Below, piece after piece: positions 22,569 to 33,018 of a DNA stretch of 64,000 bases; position 1 is the first letter of the stretch; each line of letters begins with the position of its first letter. The DNA lies in NCBI RefSeq assembly GCF_000143415.4, contig NW_003314436.1, positions 8,629 through 72,628 of the forward strand, given 5' to 3'. The DNA is from Selaginella moellendorffii (lineage: Eukaryota; Streptophyta; Lycopodiopsida; Selaginellales; Selaginellaceae). A model generated the notes under the pieces. It was not told the origin of the DNA, ran no database searches, and saw only the letters and a program-made list of their open reading frames with translations. The position numbers were made by a program, and so were the translations under genes.

Positions 22569-22914
22569 CAATTCTAAAACTTCCAGGGTCATCGAATCAA
22601 CTTCCAAGATCATCGAATTGCAACTTATAGGACACGACGGACGCTGTAAAGGAAAGAAACGTCGAGAGGGAAACGATGCTTTACTGGGAGAGAATGTTTC
22701 TCAACAAAGCCTTTTAATTATTCACTTTTATCCAACCATGGAATAATTTTTGTTCGCTCATTTGATTTGAATGGATGATACGTCGGGTGTTCGAATCTCT
22801 CCACCGTTATTTTATTTTGCTAGAACCCTAGTGTATGGGGATTGTTTTCTCCGCGAGCGTAGCGTAGGTGGGCGGGAATGAGATCCAGCGCAGGTTAGTC
22901 GAAATTCTTGGAGA

Positions 22915-25776
22915 ATGCTGCTCGCGGCAGGCTGTCTGATTGATTTCCCGTGCCATCGATGGCCTTCTAGATTTGCGAGCAGCGCGAGAAGGAGCTATGC
23001 CGTGCGGCGGCTTAGAAATTGCCAGGCTCAGGGATTTCGGAGCTCCAGGGGGCTAGATAACGGCTATGGAAGCGACGAGGATGGGAATTTTGTTCTTCAG
23101 CAGCCGCTGGAGATGGACGTGGAGGCTGAGGCGCTGGGGCTGCTGGAATGGCCGCTGGTTTGTCGGCAAATCGCCAGGTTTTGTGCCACGCCCATGGGTG
23201 TTGCTGCTGCTCGGGGCTCCAATCTTCCAGTCGGGAAGAATCGAGAGGACAGCGAGGGATTGCAAGATCAAACAGCGGATGCTCACAAGCTGGCCGGGAC
23301 TCTTCGGTTTCTTGGTGCTAAGGACGTGACGAAGGTCGTGGAAGCGGCCATCTCCGGAGAGTTTTGCAATGTTGGAGAGCTTTGCTCGGTCAAGGATACG
23401 CTAGAGTGCGCTCGACGCTTGCACGATCAACTCTTCGCGAAAGGTGGTGGTGGTCTGGAGCTAGAACGTTTGGAACTTTCTCCACTACAACGGATCATGC
23501 AAGGCCTGGAGCTTTGCAGCGAGCTGCGAGAAGACATCGACAAGTGTTTGGATTCGAAGAGAGAGATCGTTCTCGACAGGGCGAGCACGAAGCTCTCGCA
23601 AGTTCGTCGCCAAAGGCAGGCCAACATGACCGAGCTCGATATTTTACTGAAGGAAACAGCGAGAATGGTGATAGATGCCGGAGGGATCGACTCGATGACA
23701 ATCACCACCAGAAGAGCCAGGCTTTGCGTTGCTGTGAGAGCGTCACACAAGTTTCTACTTCCTGGAGGCGTGGTCTTGGATTCTAGCAACACTGGTGCGA
23801 CGCTGTTCATGGAACCAGAGCCGGCACTTCGGTTAAACAATTTGGAGATACAGCTCTCGGCAGCTGAAAGAGCAGAAGAAGTGGCGATTTGCAGAAGGCT
23901 TGCGTCCAGAGTTGCCGCCTCCGCAGCAAGCATCCTTGAGCAGCTCAACGCAATCATGCTGTTGGATTTAGCCTGTGCTCGAGCGAAGCATGCGAAGTGG
24001 CTTGGAGCAGTGAAGCCCGCGTTCTTCGAAAGTAAAAGCGAGTCGAAGGGAGTGATCATTGAGGAGATTCGGCACCCTCTATTGCTTGAGACTGCACTGG
24101 AAAAAGGTTTGGACAGAGATAACTTTCCTGTTCCGATTGACATCAAGGTGAGAGACGGAGTCAAGATCGTTATCATCTCTGGTCCAAACACCGGTGGGAA
24201 AACTGTAGCTTTGAAGACGCTGGGAATTGCTTCTATTATGGCGAAGGCGGGACTATACTTGCCTGCTTCAGGAAATCCCAGACTCCCGTGGTTTGATCGT
24301 ATATTTGCCGATGTTGGCGATTCTCAGGTGCGTGATCCGCTTGCTAAAATGGTTTCTGACTTCTGAGTTTTTCTTTCTTCAGTCGCTGGAGCAGAATTTG
24401 TCAACATTTAGTGGTCATATGAGGCGTCTGTGCAAGATTACCGAAGCAAGTGGTCCTCAGTCTCTGGTGCTGATAGACGAGATTGGAGGTGGCACTGATC
24501 CGGCCGAGGGATCGTCTCTGGCTACTGCTGTGCTCAAGTATTTCGCCAAAACGGTTCATCTATGCATCGTCACCACGCATAGTGCTTCGCTGAAGACCCT
24601 TCCAATCCACGACCAGGACTTGCCATTTGAAAATGCGTCTGTGGAGTTCGACTTAGAAACGCTTCGGCCAACTTACCGAGTTCTTTGGGGACTTCCTGGA
24701 CAGTCAAATGCTGTCAACATTGCGAAGTCTCTTCAGTTCGACTCGGATATCCTCAGCCGTGCAAGCTACTGGCTGACTAAGCTGACACCGTCGGGACTTA
24801 AAAGTCGTCAGAGCGATCTTATGCTGCAGCTCATGAAGCAGTCCGAGGAAGAAGAGGACCATGCCTGCACAGCAGCAGTGTATCTTTCTGATATAGAGAC
24901 ACTGCACAACGAAGTAAGCGGATTCCTGTCAGCCACAATAATAAGTAGCTAATTCTGTGTTCATTCTCTCCAGATCGCGTTTGAAGTTGACGACCTGGAC
25001 AAGAGAAAAATTGCCGCAAAACGCCAGGAACTAGCTTCGATGAGCAAGCACGTCACTGAAGCAAAAAACAAGATGGAGGCAGTGATATCCAGGTATAAAG
25101 AAGGCTTGAGTAATAACAGTGGCGGTGGCAAGGCATTTACATTGCGAACTGCACAGGACTCAATCACCACCATAGTGAACGACTATGGCGCTTTCTTCAA
25201 AGAACAAAATCCGAGCAATAGTTATTTGCCTTTGCCGGGAGTAGGAGAACGAGTTATCATACGGAGGCTGGGGAAAAAGCCGGCAACTGTACTTGAGCCT
25301 GCCGACGATAGTGGCCATTTGATGGTTCAACTTGGAACTATGAAAATGCGCGTCAAGACCACTGAGCTGATGCTCACAGCCCAGGGCAGTCCTGTTAAAC
25401 AGGCAAAGGTACAGTCAGATCTCTTTTTTTCTATGTTTTGTTTGGAGTTGATGGCTAGTATTGTTTTTTTATCTTACAGAAGCCTGCTCCATTCCTTCCC
25501 GAATCGGGAACTACGGAACTTAAATTCGGGCCTGCAATCCAAACGTCGAAGAATACAGTAGATTTGCGGGGAATGACAGTGGAGGACGCTATCCAAGTCG
25601 TTCGCATGGTTATAGCAGAGAGAGAACCGGGATCAGTGCTTTTCATCATTCATGGCGTCGGAACAGGTGCTTTGAAACAGGCAGTGATCTCAATCTTGCG
25701 AAAGCATCCCAACGTGGCCAAGTTTGAGGACGAGTCCTTCGTAAATGGTGGCTGCACAGTCGCTTACGTTTCATAG
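22915..25776 (+). CDS. MUTS2: MutS2 homologue with Smr domain
   Basis: Four exons (22915-24327, 24383-24913, 24974-25408, 25480-25776), all phase 0, giving 891 aa. An N-terminal Arg/Ser-rich stretch (residues 1-45) is a probable plastid or mitochondrial transit peptide. The clamp/lever region follows. The ATPase has Walker A GPNTGGKT at about residue 423 and Walker B LVLIDEIGGGTDP, then TTHSASLK. A coiled-coil follows (DLDKRKIAAKRQ). The C-terminal Smr domain carries DLRGMTVEDA and HGVGTG. MutS2 proteins lack the mismatch-binding domain; bacterial ones suppress recombination or act on collided ribosomes, and the Smr domain can be a nuclease. In the Smr loop the usual HGxG core is kept. It starts a few hundred bases after TBP on the same strand. 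Confidence 0.93.
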
Positions 25777-26379
25777 ACTACCATCGTCAACGATGAACAA
25801 GAAAGCACAGGGAAGGAGAAGGAGCTTTCAGTGAATCCAGAAGTTATCAAGAAAAATAGGCTCGAATGCGGGCGGGATCTATGATAATGGCCACTGAGGA
25901 GGGAAAAAGCCATTGTTTCGCGAAGACTTTGCTTCCTCTAGTATGCAAAGTGTGGGAATCTTTTTAGCTTGCTGCTTTGGCAAAAGATAAAACTCACAAG
26001 GACGATTATGAAAGCTCTGGGGAGTTTCACAGGTGGCCCCCAAGATCCAAGTTGGTCCTCAAAGCTGGAACCTACCAAGAGATCGATAACGACAAGCATG
26101 CCACAGTGGCTAACACTACTGTCCGGAGTGAACGTCGTAATTTTGGACGTAAGCGTCATCTGTTCTTCACCAACCGGACTACGTACCAGAGTTTCTGGTG
26201 TGGCGAAAAAAAACGAGTTCAAAAACTCTGAAAGGTAAGAAGGATTTGGTTGGCCCATGGGACTAAACATGATCTACTGTAACAGGCCGTGGTACAAGTT
26301 AAGACGAAGTAGCTAAAGCTTCTAAGCAAACGGACGGACAACGAACGCTCCCTTCCCATCACTACAAAAGTCTTGAAAC
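25777..26379. other. Convergent 3' flanks of MutS2 and GH17-X8
   Basis: No gene seen. The short open frames here on both strands have no domain features. Confidence 0.4.
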
Positions 26380-28394
26380 TCACAAGCAGAATCTCCAAGT
26401 CCAAACCAGCACTGCGAGCATGAAAGCAGCTCCCATCGTCGCATGCAAAGCTTCCCCGCTCGATGTATTGCTCGACGGATTAAATGGCTGGAGGATGCCA
26501 CCCGATGACGATGGTCCTGTTGTTCCACCGCTGGTGCTGCCACCACCCGTGCCAGCCCCGCCACCCGAGCTCCCACTGCAAAGATGCAAACAAACGAAAC
26601 CACGCTCAAAGGTAAGCTTTGACACATCGGTTAACCACTCTACCTTGACGTGAATATGCAGCTGTCATGACCTGGAGAGAGAGAGAGAAGACTACCGTCA
26701 ACACCAGCCAGCTGAGGCAACTAAAACAAAAGCTTACTTGGATCAGTGCTCGTCAGCATTGCGGCTCCCTGGAAATCGCATGTTGCTCCAGCGCCAACAT
26801 TCTTCTGGTAGTAGCTGTTGAAGGCGTAAGACGCATGCGCGGCGTAAGTGTCCGGGAGATAGCAGGCACCGTTTTGTTGGATAGGCGTGCAGTCGGCGTT
26901 CCCTTGGCCGCAGGCCCAGTTGAGGCCAACGGAGAGCACGTTATCAGATGCTCCTGGAGCAGCAACGCAAAACTGGCCACTTCCAGTTCCAGTTCCACCG
27001 GAGGGTGGTGCGACAGCGGTACCATTGGTGCCATTGTCAGCGAGGACTCTCCGCATCAAGATCTCAGCTTCCGAGACTCCGGGACTCAAGTGGAAGCTGT
27101 ACCGCGGGACCTGGCTCGTGCTGAAAAGTCCATAGCGTCGACGACTATCATCAGCAGGGCCAACGATGTCGAAGAACTCGTGGACGTAGACACGGATGCT
27201 GGCTTCTGGCTTGTGCGGGGTCCCCTTGTCGCTCTGGATCCGTTTCACGAGGCTTTGAGCGAAGAGAGCAGCGTTCTCAACGGTTGCGGTCGAGAGGGGG
27301 TCACTTTCGGATCCAGATGACTTCCATGGCCAGCCGATCTCACCAACGACAACCGGAATGTTTGAAAAGCCGAGCTTTTCCATGGCACTGTAGGCGGAGT
27401 CGACAGCGGCGTCGAGCAAGCCGGTGTAGCCAGCTTTGGTGTCTTCATCGAGAAGTTCCTGAGCGGTGGACGACGACATGGCAAAGTCGAGAGCGAAACC
27501 ATCATGGAGGTGAGCTTCGAAGGGGTCTACATTGATCATCAAGTACGAGCCTTTGGGAGCCAGGAAGTCGAGAAGCTCGCGCAAGTGGCTCTGGTAGAAA
27601 TCTTCAAAGGCTGCCGAGGATGGTTTATGGCCCCACTGCGAGAACATCTGCATGGACAGCGAAGCCGACACTCTGATCTCCTGATCTAAACCCGCCGCTG
27701 CGATGCAAGAACGGATTTTTCTGCCGGCTTCGATGAGATCTCCAGCAAAAGAGGGATCTTTGGTCATGAGCTCCGACCCCAGTACGATACCCGTGACCTC
27801 CGTCGATGGAAAGTGGTGAAGGATATTTGCTTCGAACCATTCTGAGGCAGCATTCTGGGACTGAGCAAGAGCTGGAATGGACTGGTCGGGAACAGTGAGA
27901 AGAACCTGAATTTTCGAGCCGGACAGGGCCCGAAGAATCGAGGGATGAACATCGCCCTGCAGCTTGATGTACCGGACTTGGAGGACTTGGAGAAGATCCA
28001 CGACAAGCTCTGCTTTTGGGAGACGGCCAGCTTCAACTTCGAGCTTGGGGTACCTTACATTGACTCCAACGAATCCAGAAGTTCCTGCGTTATGACACAA
28101 GAAAGAGCGAAGTTATGAGCACCATGGTCGGTTCGTGGCGGGGATAAAAACTCAATCACTCGGAGGAAAAACTGTCCTGGAACAGTCGAGGAGTTCCTTG
28201 GAGCTGCGAGAAGAAGCCCCCTTATGAACAGTGAAAGGTATGTGGATAGAGGGGGAGAGGGAAGGCATTAAGTTTGGAGCTCTCTAACCTGATGCCACAC
28301 AGGTGCTGATGAGAATGATGAACACGCGCAGCACTCCAGAGCGTCCGAATCCTCGATCTGTCACCGCTGCTGCTGCTGCTGCTGCTGCCTCCAT
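26380..28394 (-). CDS. GPI-anchored GH17 beta-1,3-glucanase-like protein with X8 (CBM43) domain
   Basis: Four exons on the minus strand: 28394-28289, 28084-26738, 26671-26644 (28 nt) and 26575-26380, totalling 558 codons without the stop. Exon 1 has an Ala run from a GCA/GCG microsatellite and then a hydrophobic leader, VLRVFIILISTCVASG. The GH17 domain begins GTSGFVGVNVRY; the usual GxNYG is altered. Candidate catalytic Glu residues are in IVLGSE and VVGEIGWPW. The X8 domain begins QFCVAAPG and ends TCDFQGAAML/TSTDPSHDSCIF, the final Cys coming from the mini-exon. The tail is Gly/Ser-rich with a hydrophobic end, MGAAFMLAVLVWTW, typical for GPI attachment. It should act on callose at the wall or plasmodesmata. 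Confidence 0.9.
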
Positions 28395-30201
28395 GATATT
28401 TATATGTCCGAGAAGAGCTGTGGAAACTCTCACCGCCAGGCGAGGATAAGAGAGAGGAGCTCGCACAGTGCAAGCGTGGTTTAAGAGCGCATGAAGCAGG
28501 GAACAGGGGGATGATAAGCAGAGTTTAGAGATCCTTAAAACCGTTCCGGGGGTGAAAAGAAAAAAAGGTGCTCCAGCAGCCGCTAGCAGATCGACATCAC
28601 AGCTGACTAAAACGACGAGAACAGTGCTTTTCTGCTGATTCAAGAGGCTCGAGGGCGGTGCTCGAGAGCTCACGCTGGTGTTACGTAGACGCGAGCGCGA
28701 GAGAAGAGCCCCACCGCGATTGACGATTAGGCGAGCCCCACTGCTGCTGGCGATCAATGGAGCGATCACACGACAAGAGGTAGGCCAAAGTATCAACACT
28801 AAGGAGAGAAAAAAAAGCGAGGAAAGAGAAAGAATAGCTAGCCCCTCTTCTTGCTTCTCTGTCTAACTAGACGAGTGCTTGTGTCGTAGGTACCTCGCTC
28901 CCCTGCGAAGAAATGGATTCAACACTAGCGCACACGTGTGTTGTCGAGAGACTATATATCGCTTCCAGGTTTTTCTATTTGCTCTTTTTTAATTTCTTTC
29001 TCGCTATATTAACACATATACGTTGTGGTAGAGGTGTATGATCAAGCTGTATGATCGAAAGCAATCACATGGAAATGACTATATTTCGAGCAAGACGATT
29101 GGAAAATAAAAAGAGAGATCTCTCTGGAAAAAGCAACGCAAAATCTGAGAGAAATGGAAGAGCATCAGTAACAGCAGCAGCAGTGGCGGAGAAGTTTTTG
29201 GATGATACTAACGGGCAACAAAGAGCTAAGTTCTAAAGCTTCTCTTTTCTGTAAAGCTGATACTTTGCTTTGCTTCTTTGTTTAATCAGGCGAACGCATA
29301 CGTACGATCCCAGCCCCGCAACGGATACCTACGCTCTCTCATACAATACATTCCAGAAGAATATTCTGTCAGAGGATTGGACGAATATTCTTTCGAGAAC
29401 AGAATATACTGGAAGCAGAATATACCTTGCTAGTCGTTGAAAAGGGTGGAGAAATAAAAAATATTCGGTGCTTAGCGTGAGAACTCACAATGCAACGTAT
29501 CTATTGTACTGTGGGATTTTAATGTCACTGAAAGCTGTGCGTGATGGGGACCGGCGACCGTGTCGTCAAAAAACGGGATAACTCTCAATTTTTTACCATG
29601 CATTTCTTTTACCCAGGGGTTGTAGATGCTAGGCTGGTAGGTACGTAGCGCTGCGACTAGGTGTACGTATGGGGACAGTATCATATGGCATCATACGTCC
29701 TTGGATTTAGAATGTTACGAGGGGAGGTTTAAGGGAGGTTTTTACACGAGCGGGTCTTTTCCTTTAGTCCGCCTTTAGTTTTGGTTTGGTTCTTTCCATC
29801 TCTTTCAGTGTTTTTTGGTTTTAGCATCTGTGCGCGTCTGTCTGTCTGTGTGTGCTGCTACTGTCGCGAGTGACAATAAAAATTTGGGTGCCATGATTAC
29901 ACCTATGGCCTCCAAATCTCTCTTGCCAGCACAACGAGAGCAGAGAATTTAATGCAGTGTCCTCCTCGCTTGCCTTCGATTTGTTAAAATGAAAAAAACT
30001 TACTTGGAACTTCTCCATTAGCTTAATACAAGAAAAAAGACCCGCGAGACGCATTGCCGAAGATGGTCTAAAGTGTTTTCAGTACAAAATTTGGTGCATT
30101 GACCTGTGCAAGCAACGAACAAGGTTTGTGAGTGATGTGAGAGCCAAGCAGAAACACCAAAGCTTTTACTCACCCCAAGGAAGAGAGGGAAAAGGTGTTG
30201 A
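28395..30201. promoter_or_regulatory. GH17 promoter and gene-free interval
   Basis: No gene recognised in 1.8 kb. The left part is the GH17-X8 upstream region. At 29351-29400 there is a dense cluster of heat-shock-element-like GAA/TTC modules, described separately. Short open frames at 29051-29236 (+) and 29821-30054 (-) show no domain. Confidence 0.4.
29351..29400. promoter_or_regulatory. HSE-like cluster of alternating TTC/GAA
   Basis: 'ttccagaagaatattct' (29351-29367) and 'gaatattctttcgagaa' (29383-29399) each contain inverted nTTCnnGAAn or nGAAnnTTCn units. A third, looser 'agaatata' repeat follows at 29401-29425. This fits the heat-shock factor binding pattern. No transcript start is evident nearby, so function is unproven. 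Confidence 0.3.
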
Positions 30202-32775
30202 TCAATCGTTGCTTTGGTCACTTTCGTCGTCCGAAAAGCTTCCACCGTTTTCCAGGTGAGGCTTGTCTTCGTCCATTCTTTCTTCTTCTCCTTCCTCGTC
30301 CTCGTCTTCCTCTTCGTCAGCCATTGCGTCCTCCACCTCTTGATCACTGTCTTCTTCTTCATCTTCTTCGTAAACAGCGGTAGCCACCTCCGTTTGCTCG
30401 ACGCTCTTGGATGTCTCGTTTGCCTTGATCTGAAACAAAACAGGATGAGCATGAAAAGCGACTGTGTCCGCTTTTACCTTGGCCACGATCAGATCCAGCC
30501 TTCCAGACAATGCGAGCAAAGGTCTGAATATGTGAAGACGAGACTCCACAACCTGGAACATGTTCGTCTCTCTCAGGCTTGAATAGAAAATGTAAAAAGC
30601 TCATGACTTGCCTGATAGAGAGATTTCAGGACAGGTTGGATGGCAATGTTGGACATAATATAACTTGCATGTTCTAGCAGCGTTATCCGGATCCATGGCA
30701 GTAACTGCAATCCTCGCCGTGGACTACACACACACACACACATTGAAATTACGATAAACACCAAGGAAAACAACGAAAGGGAAACTTGTTTTACCTTTCT
30801 TCAAGCCTCGAAATTGCGAGTCTCAAAAGAGTGCAGGCATCCTTTGGACTCAAGGACCTGACGGTGTTCGTAATCACCTACAAAGTTTCAATGATCAAAC
30901 CGTTTGAAACAAAGCATTTGAAAAACTTAAAAGTTCACCTTCGTATCCGAAACACACAGGCACTGCTCGATCAGACTCTTGTCGTCCGATCGCATTGCCT
31001 GCGTGAAGAGAACCTCCAGAGAATCCGACTTTGGAGGCACCACTTCCGCGTTCTCAAACGCATTTCCCTCGGTGCGTTTGTCTTCTACCAGTCCCAAAGC
31101 CATGAGACGTTCTTCCATTGTTTGCTCGTCCTTGTCTTCTTCCATTGGAGTGGCTCCATCGGCTTTATCCTCTAGAGCGGCAAATATGTATGAACTTCCT
31201 GGACTTTCACTTCTGAAAACTCTCACCTTCCATACCTTGACTTGGTTCGGCTTCTGAAGCCACATTTGCTTCGCGCCTCTTTCGTTTCTTCACGTCGCCA
31301 GCTTCAATTCGAGGCTTAGGAAGGCTTGCGTCGGCTGCATTGTCTGCTCCCAACACAGTCACTGCTGAAAAATCGACAAAACTTATGAAAAACCAGTAAT
31401 GTAAATAAGAACACGAAAAGAAGATCCTACCATCATCGCCACCACGCTTGATCGTCGGTTCGGACTGCGAGAGTAACAGATTTCCCTGCTCCGATGGAGG
31501 CAGAACAATGACGCCTTCTTCAGGCAGTGCCACCGTCTCAAAACTCGGCCTCACAGTCGTACCCCGTGCAACCACGACAGAGCCAGCTCCCACAAGCCGT
31601 CCAAGAAGAATGCTTTGTTTCGACGCTTTTCCCGAGTTCTTGGAGCCGACACGAACTCGCACGGGCTCGGCCTTCCCGAGCTCTTCCAAGCTCAGACCGC
31701 TCCATATGTAAGCCTCGCCTGTTTCTGAGACTGCCAGTATTTTCCTTTCCGTGCAATCCTTTTCGAAACCCCACGAATCTAGAGCAACAGCGGGATGCTC
31801 CATCGCCAGAGTCACTTTGGCTTCCTTCCCAACTTCGTTAGTGTCCCAAACTGCGATGTTTCTTTCACCAACAGCAGCCGAAAGTACGTATCTTCCGTCC
31901 TCGGTAAACACAGTAACATTCACAGAAGACTGAAAAAAACAGAAGAAAAAAGAAAGAGATCGTAATGTGCCAGGATAGAAATCAATATAACAATACTCAC
32001 AGCATGCCCAGTAAACTTTCGTAACCTCTTCCTGGTTCTCATATCAAATAGTCTCAGCTCGTTGGCCGCGACAAGCAACAGCGAAGCATCTGCAAGAACA
32101 CTTATTTACAGAACAAGGCTTTTGCTTCACGAAAGCACACACCTGGCGACGACGATATACTCGTGATTGAACTTTTCGAGCACTGCAACGTGCTCAAAAT
32201 CTTTCCAGAGGCTACCTCGAGCTCGCAGACAATGCCATCTATCCCAGCACTGAACAAAGATCCTTGGTTCTTCGCGAAGCACACGGAGGTTACTCCACTG
32301 GAATAGTTGCTCAAAACCAAGCTAAACTCGAAAAAAAAATTTAAAAAATGGGAGTCGCTTACCCGGTGTTGCAATCGTTTGTCCTCCATGTGAGCTCTCC
32401 GAGAATGGGATCCCAGGCCAGGACGTCTCCACCTCCAGTTCCTAGAACAATCAAAGACGCCTTCTTCTTTTTCTAACACACAAACAAAGGATGAAGAAGC
32501 CTCCTGTGCCTTGCGAAATAGGCAAACCTTCTTGCTGGAAACACCCCATGCTAGAGTTTTGTAGTTGAGAGCCAAATGCCCGTCAAGAGCTTGAGAAGAA
32601 CTCGCTGCTATCCCGCTAAATTCCGCGCAAACATGACCACTGGCAACATCCCATGTCTGTAGATCAAATATTTTGAATCAATAACACTGAAATCTAGAAG
32701 AAGAACCTTCAATCGTCCATCGCCAGCGCCGATAGCAAACTGATCTCCTCGCGGACTGAACGCCGCTAGAACCAT
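30202..32775 (-). CDS. UTP5: WDR43/UTP5-like nucleolar WD40-Utp12 protein
   Basis: A minus-strand gene of roughly ten short exons starting ATG 32775 (MVLAAFSPRGDQFAIGAGDG). WD40-type blades follow: TWDVASGHVCAEF; VLGTGGGDVLAWD; VTSVCFAKNQGSLFSAGIDG; NVTVFTEDGRYVLSAAVGER with IAVWD. Then comes a Lys/Arg-rich linker (KKRKRREAN), an Utp12 domain (EVLFTQAMRSDDKSLIEQCL; LQLLPWIRITLLEHASYIMS), and a long acidic tail of Glu/Asp ending ESDQSND. This layout matches yeast Utp5 and human WDR43, t-UTP subunits of the SSU processome that link rDNA transcription to 18S rRNA processing. The acidic tail is typical of nucleolar proteins. Confidence 0.87.
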
Positions 32776-33018
32776 CGCCAGAGGAGAAATGGGGCGCTTT
32801 AGGGCTTAGGGTTTTATTAACTTAAAGAATATTCTTCCATCTTTCTAACATCAAGGGGGAAAGGAATGATCAAACCCTACGTGGCATATACTACGAAGAT
32901 TCGTCTCATCACAGGACGCGGGTAAAATAGACTAAAGCTCCGGTTAGAGAAGAATCAAACAGCGCAAGTTTTGCGTCTTATGTGAATTGAAAGATTTTTT
33001 CGCGATTTGTCATTAGCA
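32776..33018 (-). promoter_or_regulatory. UTP5 promoter with telo-box
   Basis: 'ttagggttt' at 32806-32814 reads AAACCCTAA toward UTP5, a perfect telo-box 31 nt upstream of its ATG. A second 'aaaccctac' is at about 32873-32881 on the + strand. Telo-boxes are characteristic of plant ribosome-biogenesis and translation genes. The same interval must hold the promoter of the divergent kinase-like gene. Confidence 0.55.

Noticed and set aside
23427-24191. A 254-codon minus-strand frame opposite MutS2.
   Set aside because: It is Ser/Leu-rich and lies wholly within the MutS2 coding exon, which has clear ATPase motifs on the other strand.
26667-27320. A 217-codon plus-strand frame opposite the GH17 gene.
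   Set aside because: It is antisense to the X8 and GH17 exon with no independent domain.
30726-30742. A (CA)n run as a regulatory element.
   Set aside because: A short intronic microsatellite in UTP5 with nothing else to support a role.
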